A stretch of 64,000 bases of DNA from Eublepharis macularius. Its lineage: Eukaryota > Chordata > Lepidosauria > Squamata > Eublepharidae. The translations under genes were made by a program, and so were the position numbers. Within the stretch, counting starts at the first letter, position 1. Every line of letters starts with the position of its first letter. Below the pieces are notes generated by a model. That model saw nothing but the letters and a program-made list of their open reading frames with translations. It was not told where the DNA came from and did not search any database. Positions 44,476 through 56,735 of this stretch are shown here, in pieces. The stretch lies in contig NC_072801.1 of assembly GCF_028583425.1 (NCBI RefSeq), positions 14,900,001 through 14,964,000 of the forward strand, read 5' to 3'.

Positions 44476-45699
44476 TGGTGGCTAGACTAAGGGACTAGGA
44501 AGCTACCAGATTCAAATCCCCATTCAACTACGGAAGCCCATCACTCATAAGTCTCTCAGCCTCGGGATACTGTCATGTCTGAGCCCCACCCATGCCAATT
44601 TTTATTCTGTTCTGCTGAACAAAGTGTATCTCGCTATAGCTCAATATCACTTTGCTAGTGTCATCATAACTCTTCTTTCTCAGGCTTTCACAGGTGTTTA
44701 TCTGTTGGACTGTAACAGCTTCCAGTGTTTATGACCTTGTGCTCATTCCCAGACAGTGCTGTGTCTTGCCTCCTAGTAACTCATCCTGATATCACAAATA
44801 TGTGAAATGTTCTCACACAAAGAAAGCGCCAAAGTATTGTTTACAGTTGGGAGTGGGGGGAGAAAGGAGTAAACTAGAATGTTAAAATAGAAGTGTCTCT
44901 CACATGATGTCATTCCTGTCAACTTCTACTCATGCTGCTTAGATGCCTGCCTTGCTTCTAAGCAGTCCTAGGGACATGTATATGGAACTGATCTGATTTC
45001 TGAATAAAATCCATTTGACTAAGTACTCGCGTCTTACTGCAAATGGGCCAGAGATCTGTCTGCTGTATCTTGTCATCCAAAAATGGAAAAACAGTGTAGG
45101 GGATCGGTGCTATAATCCAGCCTTAGCTAGGAAACCTGCTGACCAACCACCCTGTGTCAACATCACCTTCTTCTCAGGGTCATTGCAAAGCTAAATGAAA
45201 ATGGCAGCCTCCAACTTCCTCCAGAGGCACTGACATCCATAATAACACAAGTCATGAAATAAAGGCATGCCAACCACGCCACAGCAGTTTTGGTCTGCTT
45301 CACTGCTGTGGGCTTTCAATGGGGCAATGTATGGAGCACCTTTATCCTGCTCAGCTCTACCATTTCATGTATGAAATACTGCAAAGTAGGAGAACCAGCG
45401 TATTCCACTGCAGCAGATGCCTCAGACACTAACAGTGCACTATTATGCAGAGTTACTCCAGTGTAAATTGTACATGAGCTAAAGGAAGGTTGCACTGCAA
45501 CTCTGGCCAAAGTTGCTCTTCTCTCAGCCCACAGAAATGACTGTTCAAGCTGTGTTGAGTGTCACACGCATATGTAGGACAAGAAACTCAAACTGATTGC
45601 ACTGTCCCAGGTTATATACCCCCATGTACAGGAAGCACGTGGGGCTGTTATGTGGATCAGATTGCATTGTAGACTTCATTCAGCCTATGTACAAACTGA
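44476..45699. other. Non-coding, no recognised feature
   Basis: No supported gene or named repeat. Confidence 0.4.
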
Positions 45700-45905
45700 T
45701 CCCTGACGTGGATGGCCCATGTTAACCTGATCTTGTCAGATCTGGGAAATTAAGCAGGGCCAGCCCGGGTTAGTATGTGGATGGAAGACCACCAAAGGAA
45801 GTCCAGGGTTGCTACGCAGAGATAGAGATTGGCAAACCATCCTTTCTTGCCTTAAAAACCTTATGGGGTTGCCATAAGTCAGCTGTGACTTCATGGCACC
45901 TTACA
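45700..45905 (+). mobile_element. 5S rRNA-derived SINE
   Basis: 'cctgacgtggatggcccatg', 'ctgatcttgtcagatctggg', 'ttaagcagggccagcccggg', then 'ggcaaaccatcctttcttgc' and 'ccataagtcagctgtgactt'. It ends in a CA run (45904-45925). Confidence 0.8.
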
Positions 45906-46228
45906 CACACACATGCACACACAAACTGATGCAGACATGTGAGATAGTCAGAAGCGGTACTGCAGCGAAATGGTGTCCCATCCCAGCCACTGAAAGAGCT
46001 CAGCCTCTGAATGACAGAGTGAAATAAAGCCTTTTTATGAAGTAAAAACATGACTGGAAAAAAGGGAAGAGAAGAAAGAACAGGGAGACAGAAAGAAAAA
46101 TAACACTTCTGACAGATACACCAAGAACACTGCTTGTTCATGTGTAAGCCATTCCATTCACAACCAAAACAGAATTGTTCAAGGTGGCAATTCTATAAAG
46201 GAAATAGGGCTATATTCAGGGCTATATT
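45906..46228. other. Non-coding, no recognised feature
   Basis: Nothing recognised up to the duplicated 'gctatattcagg' (46209-46232) that precedes the next foldback element. Confidence 0.4.
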
Positions 46229-46465
46229 CAGGGCTCTGGGAAAAGAGGTGATAGAACTCAGTGGGTTGCTCTCAGAGAAAATGGTCACATGGCTGGTGGC
46301 CCCGCCCCCTGATCTCCAGACAGAGGGGAGTTGAGATTGCGGCACGGAGGGCAATCTCAACTCCCCTCTGTCTGGAGATCAGGGGGCGGGGCCACCAGCC
46401 ATGTGACCATTTTCAAGAGGTTCCGGAACTCCGTTCCACCGCGTTCCAGCTGAAAAAAAGCCCTG
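46229..46465 (+). mobile_element. hAT-type foldback MITE, family A copy 9
   Basis: Perfect 8-bp duplication gctatatt. The left end is unusual: CAGGGC is followed directly by 'tctgggaaaagaggtga', so the T run is lost. The left flank carries an additional copy of 'gctatattcagg' before the target site. Confidence 0.9.
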
Positions 46466-47410
46466 GCTATATTATAATGGAATCATTCAGGAAGGTGCTT
46501 TTATAAAGAGAATGGGGCTGTCTTATTTGCCCTCATCGCCACTAAGGTCTCTGCTCAAAAAAGGAAAGTGTAATACAGACAACCAGGCCTGCAAGAGAAA
46601 TCCTCGCCTCGATAGGCCAAAGGAGACCAGCCCGGCTATTATAAATCCCTCCAAGTCAAATATGCTCTTCGGTTCAAGCCACAAGGCGATTCAGCTTTCC
46701 AATGCTCCCTACCAACACCTCCACTCGAAGCCTGTCTATGCTGGATGCCGGTGCTAAAAAAGCAGGACTGTTTCTAAGTGTGAAACTTGGCCATGGAGAG
46801 ACACATGAACCTCCTCTTCGCATCCATCATTTTCTCTAACAAGCTAACAGATTAGCCACAAATCAATCCAGTGGACAAGTTCCAGAACGGGAGGAAAGGT
46901 TTTGCCTCAAAACTTGTTTTCAGTGTCAGGATTGGTTGTCGGAAAAGAGAAGTAATAAGAGCTTTTAAAGAAATTGTTTATGCACTGTATGGTTACATGG
47001 TCTCCACTTTCTTAAGAGACGTTCCAAAGGTCGAAGTTTCCCAGGTTTGATTTCCGGTAGATGAGAGACACGGGAGAGTTCTCTAATATTTGTTTTGTTG
47101 ATAGATATCAGGTAGTGCTTAGATGGAGGCAATAAGGTACTCTTAGCAGGCCAGAGTCTCAGAGGGAAGGATTCTGCACCACAAGGTACTTCGCTTCTAG
47201 CCACGTCACTTCTCTGTCCCCTCCAAATGCCTGTCTTTCCATTCATGCTAGCACCCTTTGCCTCAGCTGGTGGGATGTCATCTTGTCCAAATTCTGACAG
47301 GCCCCTGAACCAAAGAGCTATCTGGAGACTATCTCCTATTAGCTCCCACTGAGGAAACATAGACAGTCATTAAAGAATGTTAACAATATTTTTTCAGACT
47401 CTGTTATCAC
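46466..47410. other. Non-coding, no recognised feature
   Basis: No supported feature. Confidence 0.4.
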
Positions 47411-47434
47411 AACACACACACACACACACACACA
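47411..47434. repeat. (CA)n microsatellite
   Basis: Eleven to twelve CA units directly before the L2 3' region. Confidence 0.95.
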
Positions 47435-47439
47435 ATTAT

Positions 47440-49552
47440 TTATTTGTTGTTTTTATTTGTCATTTATACTCCGCCTTTCTCACTGAGACTCAAGGCGGAT
47501 TACGTAGTGTGAGATTAGTACAATCAATATCAAAGACATTTCAATGAGCAATGCCACAGGATATGTTAATGCAAATTTACAAAGCTATATGCGCAAAAAT
47601 CCAAGACAGAGTTGAAAAATGCTGAATCGGAGCATAAAGAAATCTAAGACTGACATTAAACAACCTAGAACTACCCAGTAGGATCATACTTAAAGCAGTA
47701 GATATTATATAGTAGTACATACTTAAAGCAACAGATAGGACATAAGGTAACAGATAATACATAGCAGTGAAGTTTATGGTCCCTATCTCTTTAGATAAAC
47801 ATCTCTTTGAGACCACCTCCCTTCTATCTGAATAAAAAGCCCTCTTGAATAATTCAGTTTTGCATCATTTGCCGAAAGCCAGGAGGGTGGGGGCTCTCCT
47901 GACCTCCTCAGGCAGGCCGTTCTATAGGCTTGGTGGCCACTACAGAGAATGCACGTGTATGGGCAGCTGTTGACTTTGCCCATGTGCAGGATGCCACCTG
48001 CAGGAGACAACATTCCGATGGGTGAAGCTGCCATGGGGAACACAGGGAGAGAGGCAGTCCCATAGGTATACTGGACCAAGGCCGTGAAGAGCTTTGTGTG
48101 TGATAGCCAATACTTTGAATTGAGCCCAGCAACTGATAGGTAGTCAATAGAGTGACTGTAGAATGGGAGCGACATCCATGCTCCTGCTCGCTTTCAATAA
48201 CAGCTGAGCTGCAGCATTCTGCACCAACTGCAGTCTCCTAGTTGGTTTCAATGGGAGACTCACGTATAGGCAAGCCTTGATGTTACCATAACATGGATCC
48301 AGGTGGCCTGGTCAGAGCTGTCAAGGTAGGAAGCCGTCTTCCAGGCTAGAGTGAGGAGGTAGAAAGTATTTTTTGCACCTGCCTTAATTTACTTTTTTAG
48401 CAGTAGTGCTGAGTCCAGTGTAACTCCTAGGCTTTTAACTGAGTCTGCAAGGGTCAGACAAACTCCACTGAAAGTGGGGAATGCAATGTCCTTCAAGATC
48501 TCTCTGCCTTCCCAAGGAGCATTACTTCTGTCTTGTCTCGGTTCAATTTCAATTTGTTCGTTTTCAGCTTTCAGGCAGTGACCAAAGACTTCTACTGCAT
48601 CCTGTGGTGATTTCAATAGTAAGAAACAGGGTTGGGTGTGGTGGAGAGTGCCCTCCAGTCACAGCTAACTTATGATGACCCCTGGCGAGGTTTTCACAGC
48701 AAGAGACTAACAGAGGGGGTTTGCAAGAGCCTGCCTCTGCAACCTTAGTCTTTGTTGGATGTCTCCCATCCAATTACTAACCAAGGCCGACCCTGCTTAG
48801 CTTTTGAGATCTGACGAAATCAGGTTTACTTGGGCTATCCAGATCAGAGCATAGAGCTGGGTGTCATATGCATATTGATGACATCCCACTCCAAAGCTGC
48901 AAATGAATTCTCCTAAAGGCTTTTATATAGAGGTTGAATAACATGGGAGATAAGATTGCACCCTGTGAAACCCTGCAAGGTAATTTCCATTCTGGAGATA
49001 GTTGATCTCTAATGGCAACCCTTGGAGTCCATTCCATGAGAAATGGTTTAAACCAGTCTACACTTGATCTTAGCCAAAAAGCCAAGAAGTGTCAAAGGCT
49101 ACAGACAGATCCAGGAGGAGCAACAACGAGGCATGCCCTTTGTCTGTACTCAGACGGAGATCATCCACTAAAGCTACCAGAGCCATTTCTGACCCATGAC
49201 CTGGTCTAAATTCAGACTGAAAAGGGTCCAGAGCAGTAGAGTTATCCAAGAAGGTCTGGAGTTGGTCAGCTACTGCTCTCTCAATCACTTTGCCCATAAA
49301 GGGCAGATTAGAGACTGGGTAATAACTGGCCATGTCATTTTTGCCTAGGGATGGTTTTTTAATTAGAGGATGGATAACTGCCTGTTTGAGCAGCCGGGAA
49401 AAGGTGTCCTCAGTTAGCGACTGATTTACAATAGACCTCAGTGATTTATTTATGTGCTCCTTGCTTGATTTTAGCAGTTAGGGCAGGCAAGGATCCAATG
49501 CACAAGTAGTGGCTTTCACGGATGTTAGGATCCTGTTAAGATCTCTCATTGT
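47440..49552 (-). mobile_element. L2 LINE, 5'-truncated, with a 5S-SINE inside
   Basis: Minus-strand frames show 'ASYYPVSNLPFMGKVIERAV' then 'LDPFQSEFRPGHGSEMALVA' and 'LLLDLSVAFDT' (49070-49333), the L2-type RT fingers. Next come 'SQGAILSPMLFNLYIK' (48864-49085) and 'TLADSVKSLGVTLDSALLLKK' (48389-48616). The C-terminal part is at 47783-48175. Many frame breaks show that it is a relic. The 3' end runs into 'tttatactccgcctttctca' near 47465. The 5S-SINE at about 48637-48850 interrupts it. Confidence 0.8.
48637..48850 (-). mobile_element. 5S rRNA-derived SINE inserted in L2
   Basis: Minus-strand 'tggatagcccaagtaaacct', 'gatttcgtcagatctcaaaa', 'ctaagcagggtcggccttgg', then 'gacatccaacaaagactaag'. 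The sites 'ttgggtgt' at the left and 'ctgggtgt' at the right look like a degraded target duplication. Confidence 0.75.
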
Positions 49553-50610
49553 AACTCAAAGCAATCCAGATGTGAACTAAACAGTGTATTTCTTCTTGTC
49601 TCTATTACAGCTAGCATGCAGATCTTACTATATAATTGAGAAAAACTTATTTTCACCAAAAAAGACACATATCTACAAGAATCATAAAATCTATCACACC
49701 TCCGCAACATACAAAGTAAATAACATATACATTCTCCCAAAATAGAGAACTATGTCCTTATTCAGTTATCAAATACAAACATTAGGACCATCTATCTCAA
49801 TTCGTAATTGTCTTTACAATCAAAGTCAGAGGTTCATTCATAAACACAACAATTTCCTATAGTTCATATTAAGAGGAATAACATTTTGTTCAGCCATATA
49901 TTTCAGAACGGGAAGCCAGGTAGATCCGAAATCAGATTGATAATCTTCATAGTCTAATCATTTCAGATTATCATTTATTTTTTCCATAGTGATCAGATCT
50001 CAAATTTTCCTGTGCCAGTCATCTAAAGTTAACGGGAGGTTGGATGTCCACTGAGAAGAAATAGTTAACTGGGCAGCTCCTAGCAGAATAGCAATAAGGT
50101 TCCTTTCTTGTTTTGTTATTTTTAAGTTTTGCCAATAATAAAGTAGCATCGATTCTGGGGTAAACGGCAATGTCACTCCCGTAATTTTCCTAATTTGTTC
50201 CGCAATTTGTTTCCAGAAAGTATTTATTGTTTTCCAACTCCACCAACAATGGAGATAATCTCCAGATAAACTGCACTGTTCCCAACATTCATTTGGGTTG
50301 GATAGGTTTATTTGATGTCAATGCACTGGGGTTAAGTACCATCTAGTCATTAATTTAAAATATTGAAATCTAATGTTAAAAGTTTTCGACTTGCTGTTTG
50401 TTGAAGACCAGATTTCTTCCCAGACGTCATCCGGGAGTTCTTTTTTGAAGTCCTTCTGCCACAGTTTTTGGTATCGCAACGTCACTGTGTTATCTAGTAA
50501 GGTTAAGATTTTATATATTTTGGAGAGGACCCCCCTTAGGAGCATCCTCATTGTCTTTAAGCATGAGTTTCTACTGATATTGACTACATTGGAGACGGAA
50601 GTTTGAACAT
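49553..50610 (-). mobile_element. L1 LINE, 3' fragment
   Basis: The minus-strand frame 50551-50318 ends 'FNIRFQYFKLMTRWYLTPVH', the conserved C-terminal motif of L1 ORF2. The continuation to about 50000 encodes further ORF2 tail-like sequence in broken frames ('SGDYLHCWW', 'LGAAQLT'). It adjoins the L2 5' truncation point at about 49552 and may have inserted there. The 3' boundary is approximate. Confidence 0.7.
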
Positions 50611-50619
50611 TGTTTATTG

Positions 50620-51000
50620 AGAAGAATTAATTATTGGCCGGAAGAAGACTTTTCTCGAAACGAGCCGAAGGAGACGGGGCCAGCGGAGTTCGTAGCCATC
50701 TGGGTGGAAATAGCGCCTCTGTTCTTTCCGCCTCTCAGGGGAAAAAGCGGCTTCCATTAACTACAGGTTGAAAGACTGTGTGTGCTCCGTTATAGGCAAC
50801 CTTGAAAAACAAGAAAATACATGACAATTTTGTGAATGGGACTTTGATATTGGACTTTGATAATTTTGTGAATGGGACTTTGATATTGGACTTGACTGTT
50901 ATGGTTTATTGCACTGATATATAAAACTGTTATCAAGCAGAAGGTATTTAATTTCAATTGTAACATTTTTTATGCCTCCTTGAGCTTTGGCTCGCTACAC
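50620..51000. repeat. Possible PLE-like repeat with tandem duplication
   Basis: 'gaagaagacttttctcgaaa' near 50640-50660 resembles the 'cgaaac' arm of other PLE-like units, but support is weak. A 36-bp unit ('aattttgtgaatgggacttt' onward) is directly repeated at 50826-50892. Confidence 0.35.
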
Positions 51001-51009
51001 TTGGATTGA

Positions 51010-51190
51010 CCATTAGGAGGTTTCCCTCTCAGGTCTTGGCAACAATAAATTCCAACCTGTACTAGTTGATATTTCTGAAACTGTCATCAAGGGCAATCCC
51101 ATATGGAGAGCATCACAGTAGTCTACCCTGGGAGTCTCTGATCTGATGGCTATCAGGTCTCTGAGCAACTGCAGAATGCTTTTAAATCAA
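51010..51190 (-). mobile_element. L2 LINE fragment
   Basis: Plus-strand 'catatggagagcatcacagt', 'agtctaccctgggagtctct' resembles the segment at 48270-48310 of the L2 block. A separate piece, perhaps displaced by the L1. Confidence 0.4.
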
Positions 51191-52189
51191 GAAACTGCAA
51201 CCAGTATTCATTTATCTGAAAATATTTCTACCATAGAGGAAGAGAGAAGCTGGCAGGACTGAAACACACCCTCAACCTCCACCCTTCCCCATGTTAGAAA
51301 CTAAGCACTCGTGGTTTCCCTAGTAATCAGCTGCTCCTGTACAGTATTCTTCCGCTGCCTAAAAGTCATTAGGCATTGTGACAAAGTGTTTGAGAAGACA
51401 AAGAGCTCTCCTCCTCAGATTTACTATCTAAAAAGCTTTGACTCAGAGAACACAAAAGCAAGCGCTGTTAGACAAAGAGCAGACCTGGCACAAGATCTTG
51501 CCAATCGAAGCATCCACCACTTGATTGGCATACAAGCCACCCATGCAACAAGATACCAGCATTTCCCAGAGCAACCACCAAGGGTTTCTTTCTGGAGTCA
51601 TTCACGGAACTTCTGTAGAAGCTTTCCAATAGCCCAGGGCAACTCAGCCTTCACCACAGCGGAGCTGTCCATAGTACCACACTGATACTCTGCCTCATTT
51701 TCCAGGTTACCTTTTTCACCACTTGGCTTCGGAATGGCTGATAACTTTCCATTTTCCTATTACAAGAGAAGGCAACACGAGCCATGGCTCAGGGGCATGC
51801 GGAAGTTTCCAAGTTCAATCCTTTACAATCTCCGTTTAAAGGAGCCAAGGTGGCAAACATGGGAATGGCCCTTCTCTGCCCGAGACTTTGGACAGCCACT
51901 AACCAAACAGAGCAAATAATTCTGAGCAAGATTGAGCCTAAATCTGACACGGAATATAATTTCTCATTGGGATTTTGGGAACAGGACATTTTCTACCCAG
52001 GAGCCAAGAGGTGGCCTCTGTGTCTCTTCCCTGGACATCTGCTTACATTGCATGAACGACAGTGGCTTTTTGGGAGTAATTAGCTTGTCTATCCTGACTT
52101 GTAATAGTACAGACTCCCCCAAATTATTCTAATAGTGCAATCCTGAACAACGTTATAACCTTCTAAGTCCACCGAAGCTTAGATGTAAC
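51191..52189. other. Non-coding, no recognised feature
   Basis: Open frames up to 124 codons occur, without recognisable product or named repeat. Confidence 0.4.
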
Positions 52190-52370
52190 CAGGGCTTTTT
52201 TTCTGGGAAAAGAGGTGGTGGAACTCAGTGGGTTGCCCTAGGAGAAAATGTGGAGGGCAATCTCAGCTCCCCTCCGTCTAGAGATCAGGGGCGGGGTCAC
52301 TGGCCATGTGATCATTTTCAAGAGGTTCCGGAACTCCGTTCCACCGCGTTCCCGCTGAAAAAAAGCCCTG
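52190..52370 (+). mobile_element. hAT-type foldback MITE, family A copy 10 (shortest)
   Basis: Perfect 8-bp duplication gatgtaac. At 181 bp it has lost most of the left inner arm and so no longer folds end to end. Confidence 0.92.
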
Positions 52371-52699
52371 GATGTAACTGTTCTGGAGTGCAATGCAAAT
52401 ATACTATCTGAAGGCCAGTTATCAATGACAACCAATCAGAACACCTCACCAAATCTCAAGAATACTCCAGCCAGGATAAACCAAGTAATTAGTACAAAGC
52501 AATGAAGTGGGTTGCGGCAGAGGATCCAGAATACATAGCAGGGCCTGGAAGAAAAGATGAAAACCCAAAGAAGACATGGTAAAATTCATTGTAATGAGTT
52601 TACAATCTGGTGCTAACCTTAGAAACAAGTGCTGGAATGGGCAGTCTCAGGGGAAGGCCTCAGCCCCTATGCCCCGTTTGTTGGCTCTCTGGCTGGCCA
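52371..52699. other. Non-coding, no recognised feature
   Basis: Nothing recognised. Confidence 0.4.
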
Positions 52700-52935
52700 C
52701 TGTGGTAGCTGCTGTAGCACAGTGGTTAAGTGGTTCGCTGCGAATCAGCACTCTACTGGTTTGAATCCCACTCTGACGTGAGCACAGCAGGTGGCCTTGG
52801 GTAAGCCGCTTCTCTCAGCCCCGGCGCCGCAGCTGTATTGTGAGGATAATAATAACACTAACTTGTTCACCATTCTGGGTGGGGCACTCATCTGTCCAGA
52901 AGAGTGGTATATAAGCACAGTTGTTGTTGCTGTTA
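52700..52935 (+). mobile_element. CORE/MIR-type SINE
   Basis: Box A 'gtagcacagtggttaagtgg', box B 'ggtttgaatcccactc', 'ggtggccttgggtaagccgc', 'gtgaggataataataacact' and 'gtggtatataagcacagttg'. A well-ordered copy. Confidence 0.8.
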
Positions 52936-54744
52936 ACAAACAGCATGCTGCACTCAGTGGACCACTGGTCTGACAAAGTGGACTCTGAAAACTATATATA
53001 TGCTACAAGGTATTTTGTTCCATTTTTTAAAAAATTAAAACTAAACTAACTATCTCTTATTCTGCTTCCCGTCTACTGTGTTTAGTCTCTTTTTACACCC
53101 CAAACAAATGAGGGTATTGAAATACCAGGGCACGTGGAGAGAACCGCATTCACTGGCTTCTCAAGCCGTTCTCAGTTCAGCCCCCGCTATAATATTGCAT
53201 CCACCTGTAATATTTGCCTGCCCCCCTTGAAGAGCTCCAAAACAAGAAAGATCTTGTGAGACCACAAACAAATGTGTCAGAACAGCCATGCCAATGTATC
53301 TTTATTTATTTAACAATCCAATGACCCAGAGGTCTTAGACATAACCAGTCTTACAAACACCACCCTTTATTTCCATCCAGAAGCCTCTGCGCCCAGAAAT
53401 TTAGCCACAGCCAAAGTAATACCAGGATCAGTATCAACCAGTAGAGAAGACACAGAAACAAGAGGAACTTAGGATCCATGCCAATGCCGAAAGCTGTTCC
53501 TTAATTTGAAGCTGTTCAAGGTGAGCCACATGGCAGAAACTCCTGCAGTGCTTCAACTTAGGGGTGTCCGAACTTGAATACCAAGTAAGATACCCGCCGG
53601 AACACTTCCCACCCTCAGTTCCCGTATAGAGCCTTGTTCAAGAGAGTAATGCCCTTTTCTGCATGCAAGAACTTCCTGGCACACAAAGGCTGCTGTGTTT
53701 AACCGCCCTGTCCCTAACGTGGCCCCATTAGCACGTCACTGGTTTTGCTTTGTCCTTCAAAAGCCTCAGGGACGCTCTGTCTCAACCTTTTGTACCAAAG
53801 AAAGAGGGGGCAACCAAACTTCATCATTTACCACCAGCACACACACACACACACCCTTTAAGCTACCCATTTCCATATTTCTTTCAAGGCGTAAAATCAA
53901 TTTTATCTAACAACACAGAAAAGCAAAGGATGCCAAACTCCAAAACCAGTCATTGTGGCTGATCCCCCTACAGGGAGCAGTTTGGTTTTTTTTAATCAAA
54001 GGTTTAATTGAATCCATTCAAGAAAAAGGAAGGGAAAGCGTGAACTTCCCACTTAATGCCTGTGCCGAATCCAAGAGAGAGACGCAGACAGACCCTGGAG
54101 GCTCCATTCAAAAATAATGCCTTCAAATGCTTTTATTTGAAAGAGAAACTTATTTCCCAGGGCCTCCTTTTGTAGAGGATTTCAAGTTGGCAGTTCCCTC
54201 CCTTCTTTTCCGAGTAGTTCAACAGGGGAGAAGAAAAGCAATCTGCAGTCATCACGTCTATGTTCCGTCAGTGCCAAAGCGAAAATAAAATCTCCTGACC
54301 AGAATGAGTCATACAAATTAGGATATATTTGCTGATAGGGCATACCATATTCTGCTAGCCAAAAGGAAAAATCTCTGCAAACCGCTGCAGCCTCACTCTT
54401 TGGTTACTGTAAATTCTAACCACCCTGCTTGGACCACTAGACATATAATCTCTTTGTAGCCGTAAGCAGTAGAAACTTGTGTTTTTTCCCCCAAATGAAT
54501 GCTTCAATTCTTGTAATAGCAATTAAACACGTCAGAGCTTATTTTCAGTCCCCCCCCCCAGGCCCCGTTGCAATTACCCACCAAAAAAGAAAATGACAGG
54601 AGAAAAAGAACTGAGAATGAATAAAGAAGGAGGCAAGCAGGCTGAGAAAAATAAAGAAATAAGAAACAGACAGACTGATGGCGGTGCCTTGAACAGAACG
54701 GGACAGTAAAAGGAGATAGTGCCGCACCTTGAAATGATTTGGAG
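52936..54744. other. Non-coding; CA run
   Basis: About 1.8 kb without supported gene. A short CA microsatellite lies at 53839-53853. Confidence 0.4.
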
Positions 54745-54977
54745 ATAGGGCTGCCTGCTCCAAGGGAAATTCCTGGAGCTCTGGGGGGTGAAACCTGGAG
54801 GAACCTGGAGAAAGTGGGTTTGGGGGAGGGAAAGGACCTTGGCATGGCAGAATTCCATAGAGTCCACCCACCAAAGTAGCCATTTTCTCCAGGTAAACTG
54901 ATCTCTGTGGCCTGGAGACCAGTTGTAATTCCAGGAGATCTCCAGCCACTACCTGGAGGCTGGCAACTCTATTTGGA
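54745..54977. repeat. 'Ctccagg' interspersed repeat, family C copy 2
   Basis: 'gctccaagggaaattcctgg', 'agtagccattttctccaggt', 'aactgatctctgtggcctgg', 'gtaattccaggagatctcca', 'acctggaggctggcaactct'. It is non-coding, in the same motif order as 57082-57300. The class is unknown to me. Confidence 0.6.
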
Positions 54978-55541
54978 GATGAGATTATCAAAAAACCCTC
55001 CTTCAACAAGAACAAAATAACTGAGGAGCTGACTTCTTCCCCCCATTTTCGCCGTGGTGACCAGGATTCTCCCCCTGTGGGAAAAGGCTTCTTTGTCTTT
55101 GACAAAATTTGTGGCCGTGTCTTTTTCTGTTCACTGCTATTGGAGGCTTTTCACAAAATGGCTGCCCTGCAACTGCGCAATGCTTGGCTTTCCTGTCAGA
55201 AGCAAGCTGTGTAGTATTGACAATACTTTCTGAAATAAAATTCTAAAGCATAAACATACTCATACTAACATCAAATGTGTATATGGCCTTTTTTCAAGCC
55301 TGTTTGGAGGCCTCTGGGCCTACCTGGTTCAGTCAGCCGGGCCCACTGGAGGCCTGGGATCCACCTGAGAGCCCCCCTGAAGGGACAGCAATCCAGTCAC
55401 AGGCCAGGAGGCCTCTTCAACGGCTGCTTCTCCTCTGGAAAGGGGAGTGGTGGACAAAACTGAGTAGCAAATGGGAGCAAAGCCCTGAGACTCCTGAGGG
55501 TTGTCGTAGCCCCCCACCCCACCCCAGCTTGTCCTCCTGAG
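54978..55541. other. Non-coding, no recognised feature
   Basis: Nothing recognised. Confidence 0.4.
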
Positions 55542-56245
55542 TAGAGATGGGCACGAACTGAAATACGACCCAAAAACCCCCACGAAACAGGCTGGTTCGG
55601 AGGTCCCAAACCAGGGTTCGTGGAAGCTCCTTTTCCGGAACTTACACAAACTTTATACTGGTTCGTTGGGTTGTATTTACAGGGGCAGTTTAAATGGCCA
55701 TTTCCCCAAGGAAATGGCCATTTAAACTGGCCCTTTAAGGGACTTGCAAGGTCAGGTCCCTTTAAACTGCTCAAACCCCAGCCCCCCTACCCCCTCACCC
55801 CCCAGCCCCAGCCCCACACGTACCTTGAGAACTCCCCCTCCTCCCGTGAGGGGCGGCAAGGCTGTTTTTGGCCTCCTCCATCCCTCTGCAGGCCTGCGCA
55901 GGGGTGGAAGAGGCTGAAAACGGCCTTACTGCCCCTCATGAGAGGAGGGGGAGGACCCCACGCCACAGGGGAAGGTAAGTGTGGGGCTGGGGCTGCCGCT
56001 TGCTGGCTGATAGTTTAGAGGGAGCTGCTGCTTGCAAAGCAGGAAAGGGCCCTATAAACTGTTAAATGCCCTTTCCCTGCCGCTGTTAAGCAGCCAGAAA
56101 GGGGCATTTAAACCCCACAAACCACGAACTGGGTCGTAACTGGCCCCAGTTCAGTGCCAGTTTGTGGTTTTTGGTCTGTTAAAATCCACGAACCACAAAT
56201 CTCATGGTTCATTTTTGGGGGGGGAGGGGTCTGTGCCCATGTCTA
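55542..56245. mobile_element. Non-autonomous hAT element, 704 bp
   Basis: Ends 'tagagatgggcacgaact' and 'ctgtgcccatgtcta' are inverted copies, flanked by a perfect 8-bp duplication ctcctgag (55534-55541 and 56246-56253). The subterminal parts hold repeated 'acgaac'/'gttcgtg'-like motifs on both sides. Inner palindromes include 'aatggccatttccccaagga' with its complement (55693-55727). There is no transposase frame. Confidence 0.9.
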
Positions 56246-56488
56246 CTCCTGAGGCTGCTATGGGGAGCTGCAAGCGCTGGAGTCCTGGAGAAGGCTGAGG
56301 AGCCTGCATGAAGGGCTGGAAGGAAAGCTGGGGGCCTGGCCTTGGGCTCCTTTGCTGGACGAGGCCTGAGTGTTTGCACAAGGGCTGGCTGAGAAGAACT
56401 GTTAAATGCTGATGGGGGGGGGGGAACGGATCTTCATGTGTGAAGAGGGACCAGAGATCTGCTTTTCTGTCCTAGTCTTAGACCTAGA

Positions 56489-56735
56489 CAGGGGTTTTTT
56501 TTCGGGGAAAAGAGGTGGTGGAACTCAGTGGGTTGCCCTCGGAGAAAATGGCCACATGGCTGGCGGCCCCGCCCCCTGATCTCCAGACAGAGGGGAGTTT
56601 AAATTGCCATGGCGCGGAGGGCAATCTCAGCTCCCCTCTGTCTGGAGATCAGGGGGCGGGGCCACCAGCCATGTGACCATTTTCAAGAGGTTCCGGAACT
56701 CCGTTCCACCGCATTCCTGCTGAAAAAAAGCCCTG
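56489..56735 (+). mobile_element. hAT-type foldback MITE, family A copy 11
   Basis: Begins CAGGGGTTTTTTTTC, ends AAAAAAAGCCCTG. Flanking 8-mers gacctaga and gtcctaga match at 7 of 8. Confidence 0.9.

Noticed and set aside
54545-55105. 186-codon minus-strand open frame
   Set aside because: It runs through a family C repeat and a low-complexity stretch; no product recognised.
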